From Prorocentrum cordatum (taxonomy: Eukaryota; Sar; Dinophyceae; Prorocentrales; Prorocentraceae), in assembly GCA_963575745.1 (NCBI GenBank), contig CAUYUJ010018499.1:15001-79000 (forward strand): DNA of 64,000 nucleotides, in the 5' to 3' direction. Both the position numbers and the translations under genes were made by a program. A model generated the notes under the pieces. That model worked only from the letters and a program-made list of their open reading frames with translations. It was not told the origin of the DNA and did not search any database. Shown one piece after another: positions 30,143-39,509 of the stretch (positions are counted from its first letter, which is position 1; each line of letters begins with the position of its first letter).

Positions 30143-31365
30143 GGCCCTGCCCCATGGTGGTCCAGTCACTTTCGGCTATGACATTCTCGCAGCTCGGGTT
30201 CCCGAGATGTCCTGAGCTGAGGTGGTGTGGCCACTTTTGCCTGAGGCATCTTCGCAACCCTGAGTTCTGAGATGCTCAGCCTGATTGTGGTCATTGCTTC
30301 TCGCCTGAGACAGCCCTACATCTGTGGGTTCCGAGATGCACTGAGCTCAGGTGGTCAGGCCTCTTTCGCCTTAGACATCCTCGCAACTCTCACCTCGAGG
30401 ATGCTGTGCCCCCCTGTGATCTGGCCGCTTTCGCCTGAGATATCCTCGCAACTCTGGGTTCCGCGATACTCTGAGCTGGGGTGGCCAGTCCACTGTCGCC
30501 TCAGACATCCTCGCAACCCTGACCTATGAATCACCACGCTCCATGATGGCTCGGCCACTCTCGCCTGGGACATCCGGGGAACCCTGGGTTCCGAGAAGTC
30601 CCGAGCTGAGGTGGTCAGGACACATTCGCCTGAGATATCCTCGCAACTCTGGCCTCGGACATGCCCTGTCTTATGGTGGTCCAGCCACGTTCGTCTATGA
30701 CATCCTCGTAAACTCTGGACTGTAAGACGTCATGAGCTGAGTTGGTCAGGTCACCTCCGCATGAGACGTTCCCGCAACTCAGACACGGGGGATGCCCTGG
30801 CCCATGCTGGACCGGCCGCTTTCGCAGGAGACATCCTCGCAACTCGAGAGTCCTAGATACTCTGAGCTGATGCGGTGAGGCCACCCTGAGCCGAGGTGGT
30901 TTGGTCCTTTCGCCGCAGACATCATCGCAACTCTGAGCTCGAAGACGCTCTGCACCCTGGTGGTCCTACCGCGTTCGCCTGAGACGTTCTCGCAACTTGG
31001 AGTTCCGAAATGCCCTGAGCTGGGGTGGTCAGGCTAATTTCGCCTGAGACGTCTTCGCACATCTGCCCTCGGAGATGCCCTTCCCCGTGCTTGTCAAGCC
31101 CCTTTCGCCTGAGACATCATCGCATTTGGGGTTCCGAGATGGCTTGTGCAGAGGTGGTCAGGCCATTGTCGCCTCAAATTTACTCGCGACTCTGAGTTCG
31201 AAGATGCCCTGCTCCATTTGGCCGAAGACAGCCTCGCAACTTTGGGCTCCGAGATGCCCGGAGCTCAGGTGGTCGGGCTACTTTCGCCTGACAGACATCG
31301 CAGGTCTCACGTGGGATATGCCTTGTTCCAAAGTGCTCCGGATACGTTTACCTGAGAGATCTGAG
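30143..31365 (+). repeat. 65-bp satellite, block 2
   Basis: The first 620 bp repeat block 1 unit by unit (30,146-30,765 aligned to 28,736-29,355), including the private variants GCTATGACATTCTCGCAGCT and ATCCTCGTAAACT. The array then continues for about 600 bp with more diverged units. This order conservation shows duplication of the block, not independent growth. Confidence 0.85.
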
Positions 31366-31379
31366 TATTTCTTGATTCC

Positions 31380-31718
31380 GAGGTTCCTCCTCCTCGTTAT
31401 CATCCTCCTCTTCTTCCACCTCTTCTTCCTCCTTGTCGTCACTGTTGTTGTCGTCATCGTCGTCGTTTTCCGTCGACATTGTCGTCGACATCATCCTGGT
31501 TGTCGTGATCGTCTTCATCACTCTCACCACTACCATCACTATTATCATCACAATCGCGGATCGAGGAGGATGGAGGGACCGCAGGATCGAGGATCGAGGA
31601 GGAGATCGAGGATAGAACAACGCGCGCGCCCCGCGAGACGGGGCCGGAGCTCGAGCCCAGGCGGGCGTCTGGCCTGCAGCCCGGGCTCGCGACGACGACG
31701 ACGACGGTGACGACGGCG

Positions 31719-31804
<86 letters not shown>

Positions 31805-31805
31805 C
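31380..31805. repeat. GTC/ATC-rich DNA, degenerate hairpin module and GAC tract
   Basis: Degenerate GTC/ATC run at 31,395-31,560. TAGAACAACGCGCGCG (31,613) and CTCGAGCCCAGGCGGG (31,650) look like a degraded hairpin module. A nearly pure GAC run covers 31,690-31,803. No gene. Confidence 0.65.
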
Positions 31806-32465
31806 TCGGAGCAGGTCTCTTCGGGGCCTCCTGGAAGCAGTTCCGAGGCCTCTTGGGGCTCGGTTCGGTGCATGTTGGGGGCCCCTCGGGAGCCTCTGGG
31901 GGCCGCTCCGGAGCCTCTTGGGGGCCTCTTGGGGGCCTCTGGGGGCCTCTTGGGGGCGTCCCGGGTTTCTCTTGGGGCCTCCTGGAGGCCTCTTGGGGCC
32001 GAGGGCCCAGAAAGTCCGTTCGGATCCACCGTCTGGGCCCCTTCTGAAAGCCGTCTTGGGGCCCTCTTGGGCCGTCTTGGAGGCATCTTGGGCTGCTTCG
32101 GTCCCTCTCGGGCTGTCTTGGGGCCGTCTTGGGAGCCTCTTGGGCCGTGTTTGGGCGATCTCGGGAGCTGCGTCGGGAAGCCGCAAATGTGAGAACCACA
32201 GACAATCCAACAAAACCTTTGAAAACACAACCGTTTGTAGCCTCCTGTGGCCCTCTTACGAAAAAGCAAATTGGAGGCCTCTTGGGGCGTCTTGGAAGCC
32301 TCTTGGGCCATCTAGGGACTAGCTTGACTTTCTTGGACCGATCTTGTGGCGTCTCGGAGCCCTCATGGACATCTTGGGTGCTTCCTGGGGTCGTCTTGGA
32401 GGCCTCCTGGAGGCCTCCTGGGCCGTCTGGAGGCCCCTTGGAGGGGGTATTAAGAAAGGGGATCC
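31805..32465 (-). repeat. CTTGGGGCC satellite, block S6
   Basis: Variant order matches block S5 (CTCCTGGAAGCAGTTCCGAG, GGGCCCAGAAAGTCCGTTCG at 32,004, CTTCTGAAAGCCGTCTTGGG). An A-rich linker lies at 32,170-32,240, and the block ends at GGAGGGGGTATTAAGAAAGG, comparable to GAAGGGGGTATCAAAAAAGG ending S5 at 30,003. Confidence 0.8.
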
Positions 32466-32517
32466 GATGGTTTTGAGGTGGGCGGGGCCCCCGGGATGGG
32501 GACTTGGTATTAATCCA

Positions 32518-32985
32518 TTATATATACATATACATACATATGTATATACATACATATATATTCACCTACATACCTACCTACCTGCCTACCTATCTACCTG
32601 CACACATCTATACACACATAAATGCATGCACACACATATATATATACACGTTCACACATACATGCATACATATCTGAATATATACGTGCATACGTACATA
32701 CATACATACACATACACATGCATACATGCATACACGCGTACATGCATACATGCATACAAACATACTTACATACATGCATACATGCAAACATGCAAACATG
32801 CATACATGCATACATACATACATACATACACATACAACACATATACACATGCACACACATCCACACACACATGCATGTATGCTTGCAGGCATGCGTGCAT
32901 TCACACACACACACCAATACGTACATACATACATTACATTAACACCTACATACATACCGACTTATAGACCTACCTATATATATAG
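32518..32985. repeat. ACAT/TACA microsatellite
   Basis: About 460 bp of ATAC, ACAT and CATGCATAC units, with TATATA at both ends. Thr/His/Tyr-rich and Cys/Val/Met-rich frames on the two strands are artefacts. Confidence 0.9.
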
Positions 32986-33239
32986 TGTACACGCGGCACA
33001 AACCATGCTTCCACTGAGTGGCCCTTAGAATAAGAAAGTTGCGCCTTCGACCTTGTAATTTCAACGGCTCGCCCCTGTGTCCCACCTGGTCCTTTCCGCA
33101 CGCAAATGGCAAGAAGTTCTTTGCCTCGACGCTGTTCCATGCACCGTGGTTCCAAGAATGCCGTTGGTTCGATGCTGCACGATTCGACACAAGCCCCTGC
33201 AACCTGGTTAAGGGAGTCTGGTTGCTTCGACGCTGGTCC

Positions 33240-33468
33240 CTACACCTTCGCTCCAAGGAGTGAGCTCGACGATCGCGCCTGCATCCTTATGTCAGAAGTG
33301 GTGATGGCTCTGCGCAAACTCTGGGAACATGGCTGGCGTGACGCTCGCAACGCTACCAACATCGGTCTGATCAGTGGCTCAGCGCTGGCTTCGCTGCGTC
33401 CGAATGATTGCATAATGCTTTGCTGTGTGAGGTGCACGCGATGGCCTCTCAACTGCACATACAAATGA
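33240..33468 (+). CDS. Exon-like open frame, unknown product
   Basis: Within the frame 33,106-33,468, the last 70 codons look coding: RSELDDRACILMSEVVMALR, KLWEHGWRDARNATNIGLIS, GSALASLRPNDC, ending TGA at 33,466. Upstream of about 33,235 the sequence shows recurring TTCGA(C/T)GCTG(G/C)TCC words, so the ATG at 33,106 is doubtful. A part of a gene or decayed exon is possible. No family recognised. Confidence 0.3.
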
Positions 33469-33469
33469 C

Positions 33470-34030
33470 CCTGGGTGCAACATTTGCCAGGGAACAGACG
33501 GGTCCTGAGGAAAACGGGTCCTGGACTCCTGGACACCAAGGCCTTCCCCAAGTAGTCATCCGACAGCCCCGGGGCCCAGGGAGGGCCCCGAGGGCCAGAA
33601 AACGAAGGAAGCCTCCAGGACCCGCTTCCTTCAGGACCAGCCTCCTCACCGAACATGCGACGTCCTGTTTTCTCACTACAGGGCCCCAGGAAGCCCCGAC
33701 CCTTCAACTGGAGTCGGGGCAGCGGGAGAACCAGGGAAGGACTGCTGAGGATAACACCTAGAACCGATTCAAGTAAGCGCCAGATATGGGGGTCGGAGAG
33801 GTGCTTCCTCCCTGGGGTGAAAGCGTCGCGGGATGCGACGTCTTGATACTTCTACGGAGCCCATGGGAGTCCCGACCCTGTCCCCAAGGCCGGCATGTGA
33901 GCGTTTGTTTTCCTCCCTGGCGCAATGCTCGTGCCCCAGGCCCGCCCCCTCCCGGGGAACCGCTAACGATCTTACTGGGCGGGCAGGCCTGGATCCCCCC
34001 CCCTACATGCTAGGGGGCGGACTGTGCTGA
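33470..34030. other. Unclassified GC-rich sequence
   Basis: GGGTCCTG words (33,500-33,530) and CATGCGACGTCCTGTTTTC (33,652) with CCCAGGAAGCCCCGACCC (33,684) resemble 63,869-63,925 in order. The similarity is weak. No gene. Confidence 0.3.
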
Positions 34031-34160
34031 CAGGCATGGCGTGGTGCTGAAAGGCATGCTTTGGTGCTCATAAACGTCTTGTGGCGCTCGCAGGCTGCCC
34101 ACCTGTTGCGGCGCCGAGCTCACAGGCATGGCTCGGTGCCGAAAAGCATGTTTCGGTGAT
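34030..34160. repeat. GGCATGCTTTGGTGCTCA repeat
   Basis: Three or four degenerate units of AGGCATG(G/C)(C/T)(G/T)(T/C)GGTGC(T/C)G spaced 24-30 bp. They are followed by a CTC-rich stretch and a GGA tract at 34,330-34,392. Confidence 0.5.
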
Positions 34161-34469
34161 CGCATGCGCGTTCCTGCTGTTCTTCCTGCTGATCCTCCTG
34201 CTGATCCTCCTGTTACTGCTCCCCTTGCTCCTCCTGCTGCTCCTCCCGCCGCTCCGTACTCCCCTCCCTCAACGAAGGCCGCCAGGACCGTTGAGAGCGG
34301 AGAGGAAGAGGACAGGAAAGAGGCGGTGCAGGAGGAGGAGGAGGAGGAGGAGGAGGAAGAGGAGGAGGAGGTGGAGACGGAGGAGACGAATGACGAGTCC
34401 TGAAGGCCTCCGTGGTCTGTGGCGAGCCCCGCAACGAGGCCTCGCAAGCTACTAATGTGTTTGTTGGCA

Positions 34470-34800
34470 CGTTTGGCGTTCTGGTGTGCACAGGCGTTGT
34501 GGTGCACGGAGGCATTGTGGCGTGCGTAGGCGCTGCGGTACACAGGGTCGCTGCGGCATACATAGGCGCTGTGGTGTACATAAACGCTCTGGTGCATGCA
34601 GGCAGTGAGGTGTACGCAGGCGCTGTTGCGCACACGGCTTCTGCAGGTAACACAGGCACTGGGGTGGCGACGTGGCAGTGCTGCGGTGCACACCGCGGTT
34701 GTGGTTCACGAAGGCACTGCGGGTTACACAGGCGGCGGTGTGTTGCACGCAGGCATTGGCATTGTCGTGTACGCAGAGACTGTTGTGCACACGGCCGATT
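34470..34800. repeat. 18-bp minisatellite GGCGCTGTGGTGTACACA
   Basis: About 17 imperfect units of (A/T)GGCGCTG(T/C)GGTG(T/C)ACA. The 18-bp period gives six-residue cycles (VGAAVH on plus, CTPQRL on minus), so open frames on both strands are expected. Confidence 0.75.
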
Positions 34801-34939
34801 GATGCGCCTGTAGGGCGGATGCACCCTGGCGGGTGCACGCCGCGGCCGCCGTTACCGTTACCCTCCCGCCCGAACCCCCCTCCCCCTTCCCCGGGGTAGT
34901 GACCGTTACCGCAAAGGGAATCAACGCTCACTACTCATC

Positions 34940-35035
34940 CCGGGTCCTTTTTGACGGACCCTGGAGTCCGGCGAAGGCCCCTGGAGGCCGAAGACGGCCA
35001 AAAACCTCCCGTCGTGATTTTATCACGACGAGAGC
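34940..35035. repeat. Dispersed repeat also at the window end, plus hairpin
   Basis: TTTTTGACGGACCCTGGAGT then CCGGCGAAGGCCCCTGGAGG-CCGAA aligns with 63,953-63,997 (TTTTTGACGGCCCCGCAGCC, CGGCGAGGGCCCC, GGGGCCGAAAAC). At 35,012-35,032 GTCGTGAT-TTT-ATCACGAC is a perfect hairpin. Confidence 0.55.
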
Positions 35036-35051
35036 CAGTCAGGGTTTGCTA

Positions 35052-35285
35052 CAGTAGAGGCCTCCCAAATGGGGTCCGAGCAGATGGGGCCGGAGGATCG
35101 CGCCGCATCGCCGATGCATCGACGATACGTCGACGATGCACTGGCGACATCGGCGATGCATCGGCGACGTCGGCTTGGATGAAGTCGGGCTCCACATCGA
35201 GCCGCATCGCCAATACATCGGCGATGCGGCGCGATCCTCCGACCCCATCTGCTCGGACCCCTCACGGCGACCAAGATATGGTCTG
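35052..35285. mobile_element. Foldback element, family F, copy 1
   Basis: Arms 35,071-35,112 and 35,220-35,261 pair at 41 of 42 positions (outer sequence GGGGTCCGAGCAGATGGGG, inner GATCGCGCCGCATCGCC). The left side is preceded by TACAGTAGAGGCCTCCCAAA. The interior is filled with CGATGCATCGGCGACGTCGG-type CpG words. Copies occur at 59,879-60,060 and as a right end at 61,941-61,996. It is a MITE-like foldback with no coding sequence. Confidence 0.75.
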
Positions 35286-35634
35286 GAACTCTTGCACAGC
35301 GCGCCGCCACGGCGGCCCCGGCGACACGCTGGAACCTTGCGAGTGGCTCGCGGGTCGCTCCGCTCAGCGGGACGGAACCTCGGACAAAAGCTCGCCACGT
35401 GGACGACCCAGGACCGCGCAGTGGACACCGTGCAGCACCGAGGGACTGCCGGAGCGCCAGCGCTCCGCCGCTCGCCGCGCCTCCCGCTGTCGCCGAGCGC
35501 GTCGCAGCTGCTGCCCTCGCACCAGGCGCACGGCTCGCCGTGGACGCGCATGCCCCGGAACATCTGCCGGGCCGCCAACGGAGGCGAGCGGCGAGCGCCG
35601 CGCGGCGGTGCAAGCTGGCGTGGCACCGCTGCTC

Positions 35635-36095
35635 CCCCTCCTCCTCCCTCAATTCCTTCTCCTCCCCCTCCCCGCTCCTCCTCCTCCCTCCTCCTCCCTC
35701 CTCCTCTCCCCCCTCCTCTACCTCCTCCCGCCTCCTCTCCCTCCTCAGCCCTCCTACCCCTCCTCCCTCCTCTTCCCTCCTCCTCCCTCCTTCTCACCCT
35801 CCTCCCTCCTACCCCCTCCTCCTCCCTCCTTCTCCCCCCTCCCCTACCTCCTCCCTCCTCCTCTCCCTCCTCACCCCTCCTACCCCTCCTCCCTCCTCTT
35901 CCCTCCTCCTCCCTCCTTCTCACCCTCCTCCCTCCTACCCCCTCCTCCTCCCTCCTTCTCCCCCCTCCCCTACCTCCTCCCTCCTCCTCTCCCTCCTCAC
36001 CCCTCCTACCCCTCCTCTCCTCCTCTTCCAACTCCTCATCCTCTCCTCCTCCTCCTCCTCCTCCTCCTCCTCCTCCTCCTCTTCCATCTTCTCCT
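35635..36095. repeat. CTC tract with about 126-bp higher-order repeat
   Basis: CCCTCCTACCCCCTCCTCCT recurs at about 35,807 and 35,933 with the intervening order of variants kept (TTCTCCCCCCTCCCCTACC, CTCACCCCTCCTACCCC). A purer CTC run follows at 36,045-36,085. Confidence 0.8.
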
Positions 36096-36274
36096 GGGGG
36101 TCGTCGAGTCCCGACGGGCTTCGCAGCGTGTGCGGCCGAAACACGAGCGAGGCAGAGGGGCAGCGCACCCTGGGCACGAGGCTGACCACAACGGCACCAC
36201 GGAGGAGCGGCGACGAGAAATCCCCAGACGTGCTCGGGTCGCCGATCAATAACGACGGGAGCTGAGATTGTTGG

Positions 36275-36432
36275 CCGTCCTCCTCCTCCTCCTCCTCCTC
36301 CTCCTCCTCCTCCTCCCTCCTCCTCCTCTCCTCCTCCGCATTCCTCCTCCTCCTGATATTATTCCTCCTCCTCCTCCTCCTCCGCCTCCTCCTCCTCCTC
36401 CTGATATTCCTCCTCCTCCTCCTTCTCCAGGG
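36275..36432. repeat. CTC tract
   Basis: Three CTC runs separated by GATATTATTCC and GATATTCC, which are themselves repeated. No gene. Confidence 0.8.
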
Positions 36433-36642
36433 GCCCTTTCAGGGACCGTGGAAATCTACGCGGGATGAGAAGCGGCCCTGGGGAAAAGATATGGACTTAT
36501 GGGGGCTCCGTGTTGCAACAATCGGCATCCCCGCGGGCAATGATCACTTGGCCGCAGCCTCTGCTCCCCCTGCTCCGTTCGACACCACGGAGGGATCTGA
36601 AAGCTCTAGTTGTCCAGATGCCGACGGAAGAGGTGCATCTAC

Positions 36643-36802
36643 AGTAGGAGCCCGACCACAAGAACCCCTCCACAAGAAACCCAACCCTGGAACACCAGGA
36701 CGTCCATCGTTTTTTTGTGTGCGAACGTCGCGCTTTCCATCGCAAAGAATCGAAACCCACGCTGGAGGCAAGCAAGGTGTTTCTTGGCATGGGTTTCCAC
36801 TG
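36643..36802. mobile_element. MITE-like element, family A, copy 3 (best preserved)
   Basis: TA-CAGTAGGAGCCC at the left, GGGTTTCCACTG-TA at the right, so the TA duplication is intact. It is 160 bp, the same length as copy 1, and shares CCACAAGAAACCC, TTTCCATCGCAAA, GCTGGAGGCAAGCA(A/G)GGTG and TTTCTTGGCATGGG. Non-autonomous and non-coding. Confidence 0.7.
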
Positions 36803-36911
36803 TACGCTCGGACTCTGTACGTCTCAAGGGGTTCCAGAAGGGCGGACGCCACCTAAAGCGGCTGCGCGCTGCCAACAGGTGCGAGAACGACTCAACATGT
36901 CCGAAAACATG

Positions 36912-37092
36912 CAGTCGACCCGTATCATAAGGATTCACGACAAGGATGCAAGGATGCAATGGCCTTGGAAGGCCGTTTCGAAGCTCCTCGGGTGGGGCGC
37001 GGCCAGCGAAAGTGGCCAAGGACGGACCGAGGAGGCAAGGATGCAAGGGTACCCTTGGGAAGGCTGCCCATCCTTACCATGCGGGTTGACTG
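36912..37092. mobile_element. Small inverted-repeat element, family B, copy 2 (best preserved)
   Basis: The left end CAGTCGACCCGTATCATAAG continues GGAT. The right end, inverted, is CAGTCAACCCGCATGGTAAG-GAT, giving about 19 of 23 matches. TA follows the right end and TG precedes the left. The arm core here is AAGGATG/CATCC, whereas copies 1 and 3 have AAGGACG/CGTCC. It shares GGATGCAAGGGTACCCT with the other copies. Confidence 0.65.
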
Positions 37093-37399
37093 TAGCGCGG
37101 ATTGTGAAGGAACAATGAACCATCAAACACGGCCGAAAATATTCAAACATATGAAAAATCGATCCCTGACTAATGTTTGAATACTCCTCCTGTAGGGGGA
37201 GATGCCCGCTTTACCTGTCGCGGCCCCTCGGGGCCGAAACGTAGCAACGAAAAAGGCTGGTGCGTCGGAAAGCGCGGAGCGCCCGGCCTCTCCCCCCGCT
37301 GCCGCGCAGCCGGGCCGGGGAGGGAGGCCCCGCCGCGCGCGAGCCTCCGCCGGAGGCAAGCTTGGGCGGAGCTTCCCTTCGGTGTTCAAAGAATTGGGG

Positions 37400-37445
37400 T
37401 CCTGAGGGATGAGGTCCTGAGGACGAGGTGCCCCAAACAACGTTC
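37400..37445. repeat. Partial copy of the 37.86-kb foldback
   Basis: GAGGTCCTGAGGACGAGGTG then CCCCAAACAA resembles 37,855-37,910 (GGGGTCCTAGGGACGAAGTG, CCCCAGCAAA). Upstream, 37,190-37,390 is very GC-rich with no gene recognised. Confidence 0.5.
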
Positions 37446-37734
37446 ATGCACAAGAGCATGCAACAAACGCGAAGAACATTAGGGTACACTCCCCGACACA
37501 ACGTCGATCTTATACCTCGGTCCGACTGTATGCCAGGGCCCCATAAACGGGGACTTCGGTAAGGCAGGATACTGGCGCGCCCGAAACAAACGGCAGCGGT
37601 GTGGTCTAAAACAGTCTTCACTTTTCGTCCGTGGGTCGAGGCATCATTTTCCTCCCTTCGTTCTGTCCAGGTCCTTCTCTGCGCCCCCCTCTCGGCGGTG
37701 GCACGCGGGCGCGGCGGCGGCGCCGTCGTCCAAC

Positions 37735-37800
37735 TCGCCATCGCTCGGCGGTCCACTCCCCGTGCACTTTTCTCGGCTTCGTGGGTTGTTTTTTTTGTTC
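37735..37800. mobile_element. Family C element, left fragment
   Basis: GCCATCGCTCGGCGGTCCAC, CCCGTGCAC and GGCTTCGTG follow the order of family C left halves at 38,017 and 38,106. It breaks off into a T-rich run (37,788-37,796). Confidence 0.45.
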
Positions 37801-37811
37801 GGCGGGTCAAA

Positions 37812-37958
37812 GATGGGGTCCTGAGGGTGGATTCCAAGGGTGGATTCAAGGATTGTTTGGGGCACCTCGTCCTGAGGAATGGGGTCCTAGGGACGAAGTG
37901 CCCCAGCAAATGTAAACCCACCCTTGGAACCCTTCCTACCCTTGGGACCCCATCCCTC
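37812..37958. repeat. Nested foldback with 60-bp arms
   Basis: GATGGGGTCCTGAGGGTGGA, TTCCAAGGGTGG and TGGGGCACCTCGTCC on the left are inverted on the right as GGACGAAGTGCCCCA, CCACCCTTGGAA and GGGACCCCATC. The innermost 15-bp stem pairs at 14 positions. Arms of about 60 bp close around GTCCTAGGGA-like sequence. Confidence 0.7.
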
Positions 37959-38105
37959 GAGACCTAACCTCTGAACCACAGATATTTCGCAAGGTGGTCC
38001 GGATCGGGCCGAATGTTGCCGTCGCTCGGACGTCCGCTCCTCGTGCACATGTTGCGGCTCCGCGCGCTGCTTTCCCGCAGGGCGGTCTGGAGCGGGCTGC
38101 CTCTC

Positions 38106-38238
38106 GCCGTCGCTCGGGCGTCCGTTCCCCGTGCCACGGTTCGGCCTCTTCGCGCTGCTTTTTCGCCAGGTGGCCCAGGATGCTCCCGAAACGGTCTTCG
38201 TCGGGGGAAACAAAATACGCACATGTCCGAGCGATGCC
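38106..38238. mobile_element. Family C element, copy 2
   Basis: Left GCCGTCGCTCGGGCGTCC, right ACATGTCCGAGCGATGCC, inverted with few mismatches. The interior GCTTTTTCGCCAGGTGGCCC and GGATGCTCCCGAAACGG matches copy 1. An extra left half (38,017-38,105) precedes it, so the left part is tandemly duplicated. Confidence 0.6.
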
Positions 38239-38444
38239 AAGTCGGTGGGCCCGGCCGCCCCCTGGCCCTGCCTCTGCCGCCCCCTCGTGGAGGGGGAGCG
38301 TGAGGGGGGGGGGGGGGGCCAGCCCAGGGGGAGGGGGCTGAGCTCTGGCAAGTGTAGACGAAACATCCGCCCTCGCTTCCTCCCGTTGGGCGCCCGAGAT
38401 GGGGGTGGATCAACATGGGCACGATGCCCAACACGAAGAACAAT

Positions 38445-38472
38445 CATAACAACAACCACAACAACAACAACC

Positions 38473-38517
<45 letters not shown>

Positions 38518-38555
38518 GCAGCAGCAGCAACAACAACAACAACAACAACAATCAG
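38445..38555. repeat. CAA tract
   Basis: CAACAA run with a short CAGCAG stretch at 38,517-38,530. It leads directly into the first TTTAATACTGTTCGCTC module. Confidence 0.9.
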
Positions 38556-38710
38556 TTTAATACTGTTCGCTCTTGTCTGCTCGCGGGCCACTCAACACGT
38601 ATGTCCCAAACCTTCGATACCCGCCCTCTTCGTCTTCGATCGTACCCCCTTGGGGGGAATATATCTTGCTTACCTGCAACGCGTATTTCGTGCAGCCCCG
38701 TAGGTCGGAG
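38550..38710 (+). repeat. Module M1 (ACTGTTCGCTC ... TACCCC hairpin ... GCAGCCCC), copy 1 of 7
   Basis: Order of words: TTTAATACTGTTCGCTC, CTGCTCGCG, CACTCAACACGTATGTCCC, AACCTTCGATACCCGCCC, CTTCGTCTTCGATCGTA, a CCCC/GGGG hairpin, TTGCTTACCTGC, GTGCAGCCCC. Further copies: 39,373-39,505, 40,337-40,490, 40,578-40,735, 41,278-41,435, 43,013-43,150 and 45,787-45,910. It is about 155 bp and usually preceded by CAACAA. Function unknown; repeated module of unknown class. Confidence 0.75.
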
Positions 38711-38784
38711 AAGAGCGGACGGATGGAAGGAAGGGCCAAGGGGGAGGGAGGAGGATGGAGCACGGGAGAGAGTAACAGGAGCGG

Positions 38785-38920
38785 AACCATGAACAGAAAA
38801 CACGTGGCAGAACCATACGGGCAGACCAGGCGGGTAGACCTTAACAGGCGGGGCGGTAAGGCGGGCACAGGCGGCCAGGTCGAGCAGGCGGGTTGCTGAA
38901 GCGTGCGTCCTGCATGAATC
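38785..38920 (+). repeat. Module M4 (GGTCGAGCAGGCGGGTTGCT), copy 1 of 3
   Basis: AACAGAAAACACGTGGCAGA through GGCCAGGTCGAGCAGGCGGG-TTGCTGAAGCGTG. Copies at 40,795-40,920 and 41,490-41,625 keep the order. Each leads straight into a GCGAGAGCG array. A looser GGCGGGT-rich relative lies at 48,415-48,500. Confidence 0.65.
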
Positions 38921-39125
38921 GCGGAGAAGTATCAAGCGATAGCGATTCCCCCCAAATCATCAGGAAGTCCCTCGCGAGGGCGCGATTCCTGAGTGTCGAG
39001 GGCGCGGCGTCTGAATACATGGCGAAGGAGTCCCGCGCGACAGCACGATCCCTGCATAAATTGTGAGGACGCCCCGCGTGAGAGAGCGATTTGGGAATCC
39101 ATTGCAAGGAAGTATCAGGCGGGAG
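38915..39125 (-). repeat. Module M3: GAAGTCTC-GCGGGAGCG array, copy 1
   Basis: Units of about 41 bp: GAAGTC(T/C)C(A/G)(G/A)GC-GAGAGCGCGATTCCTGA-TAAATTG. Further blocks: 39,845-40,165, 40,920-41,100, 41,610-41,800, 44,045-44,365, 46,385-46,645. On the minus strand the unit reads CGCCTGAGAC(T/A)TCCTCGCAA, the core of the 65-bp satellite at 28.7-31.4 kb. Confidence 0.75.
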
Positions 39126-39129
39126 TCAT

Positions 39130-39195
39130 TGTTGTTGTTGCTGCTGTTGTGTTGTTGTTGTTGTGGCTGCTGTTGTTGATTTTGCTGCTGTTGTG
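39130..39195. repeat. GTT/GCT tract
   Basis: TTGTTGTTG interrupted by GCTGCTG. It lies between a GCGAGAGCG array and an M2 module. Confidence 0.8.
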
Positions 39196-39224
39196 GTATA
39201 CCGAAGGCAACGACCCAATTCTGA

Positions 39225-39335
39225 GACCCAATACTCTCCCCTGTGAAGAAATCGGGTGCGAGCCTCGGGAAGGGCACTTCAATCAAAAAACACCATGTGC
39301 CCCGGAGGGGGGGATTTGAACAGTGAGACTTCATC
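39225..39335 (+). repeat. Module M2 (GGGTGCGAGCC ... CACTTCAAT ... GGAGGGGG), copy 1 of 6
   Basis: CTGTGAAGAAATCGGGTGCG, AGCCTCGGGAAGGGCACTTC, ACACCATGTGCCCCGGAGGG. Copies at 40,210, 41,145, 41,800, 44,395 and 46,685 follow CCTG-AAAACC-GGGTGCGAGCCCC, AAGCACTTCAATTG, ACACAATGGTCAC, GGAGGGGG-ATCAACAA. The GGGTGCGAGCCC part could form a small stem. It faintly resembles a tRNA T-arm but lacks the rest of a tRNA. Confidence 0.7.
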
Positions 39336-39509
39336 AACAGCAGCAACAACAACAGCAACAACTACAATTATTATACGACTGTTCGCTCTTACATGCGCGC
39401 GTGTCTCTCAACTCGCCCTCGCCCTCGTCATCTTCCACTATACCCCTTTAGGGGTATGTCTTTTTTGCCTGACATGTGTATTGGCGCAGCCCCTCAAACA
39501 GGAAGACGA

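Noticed and set aside
32594-32967. Cys-rich small secreted-protein-like frames over the ACAT tract
   Set aside because: Direct translation of the microsatellite on the minus strand.
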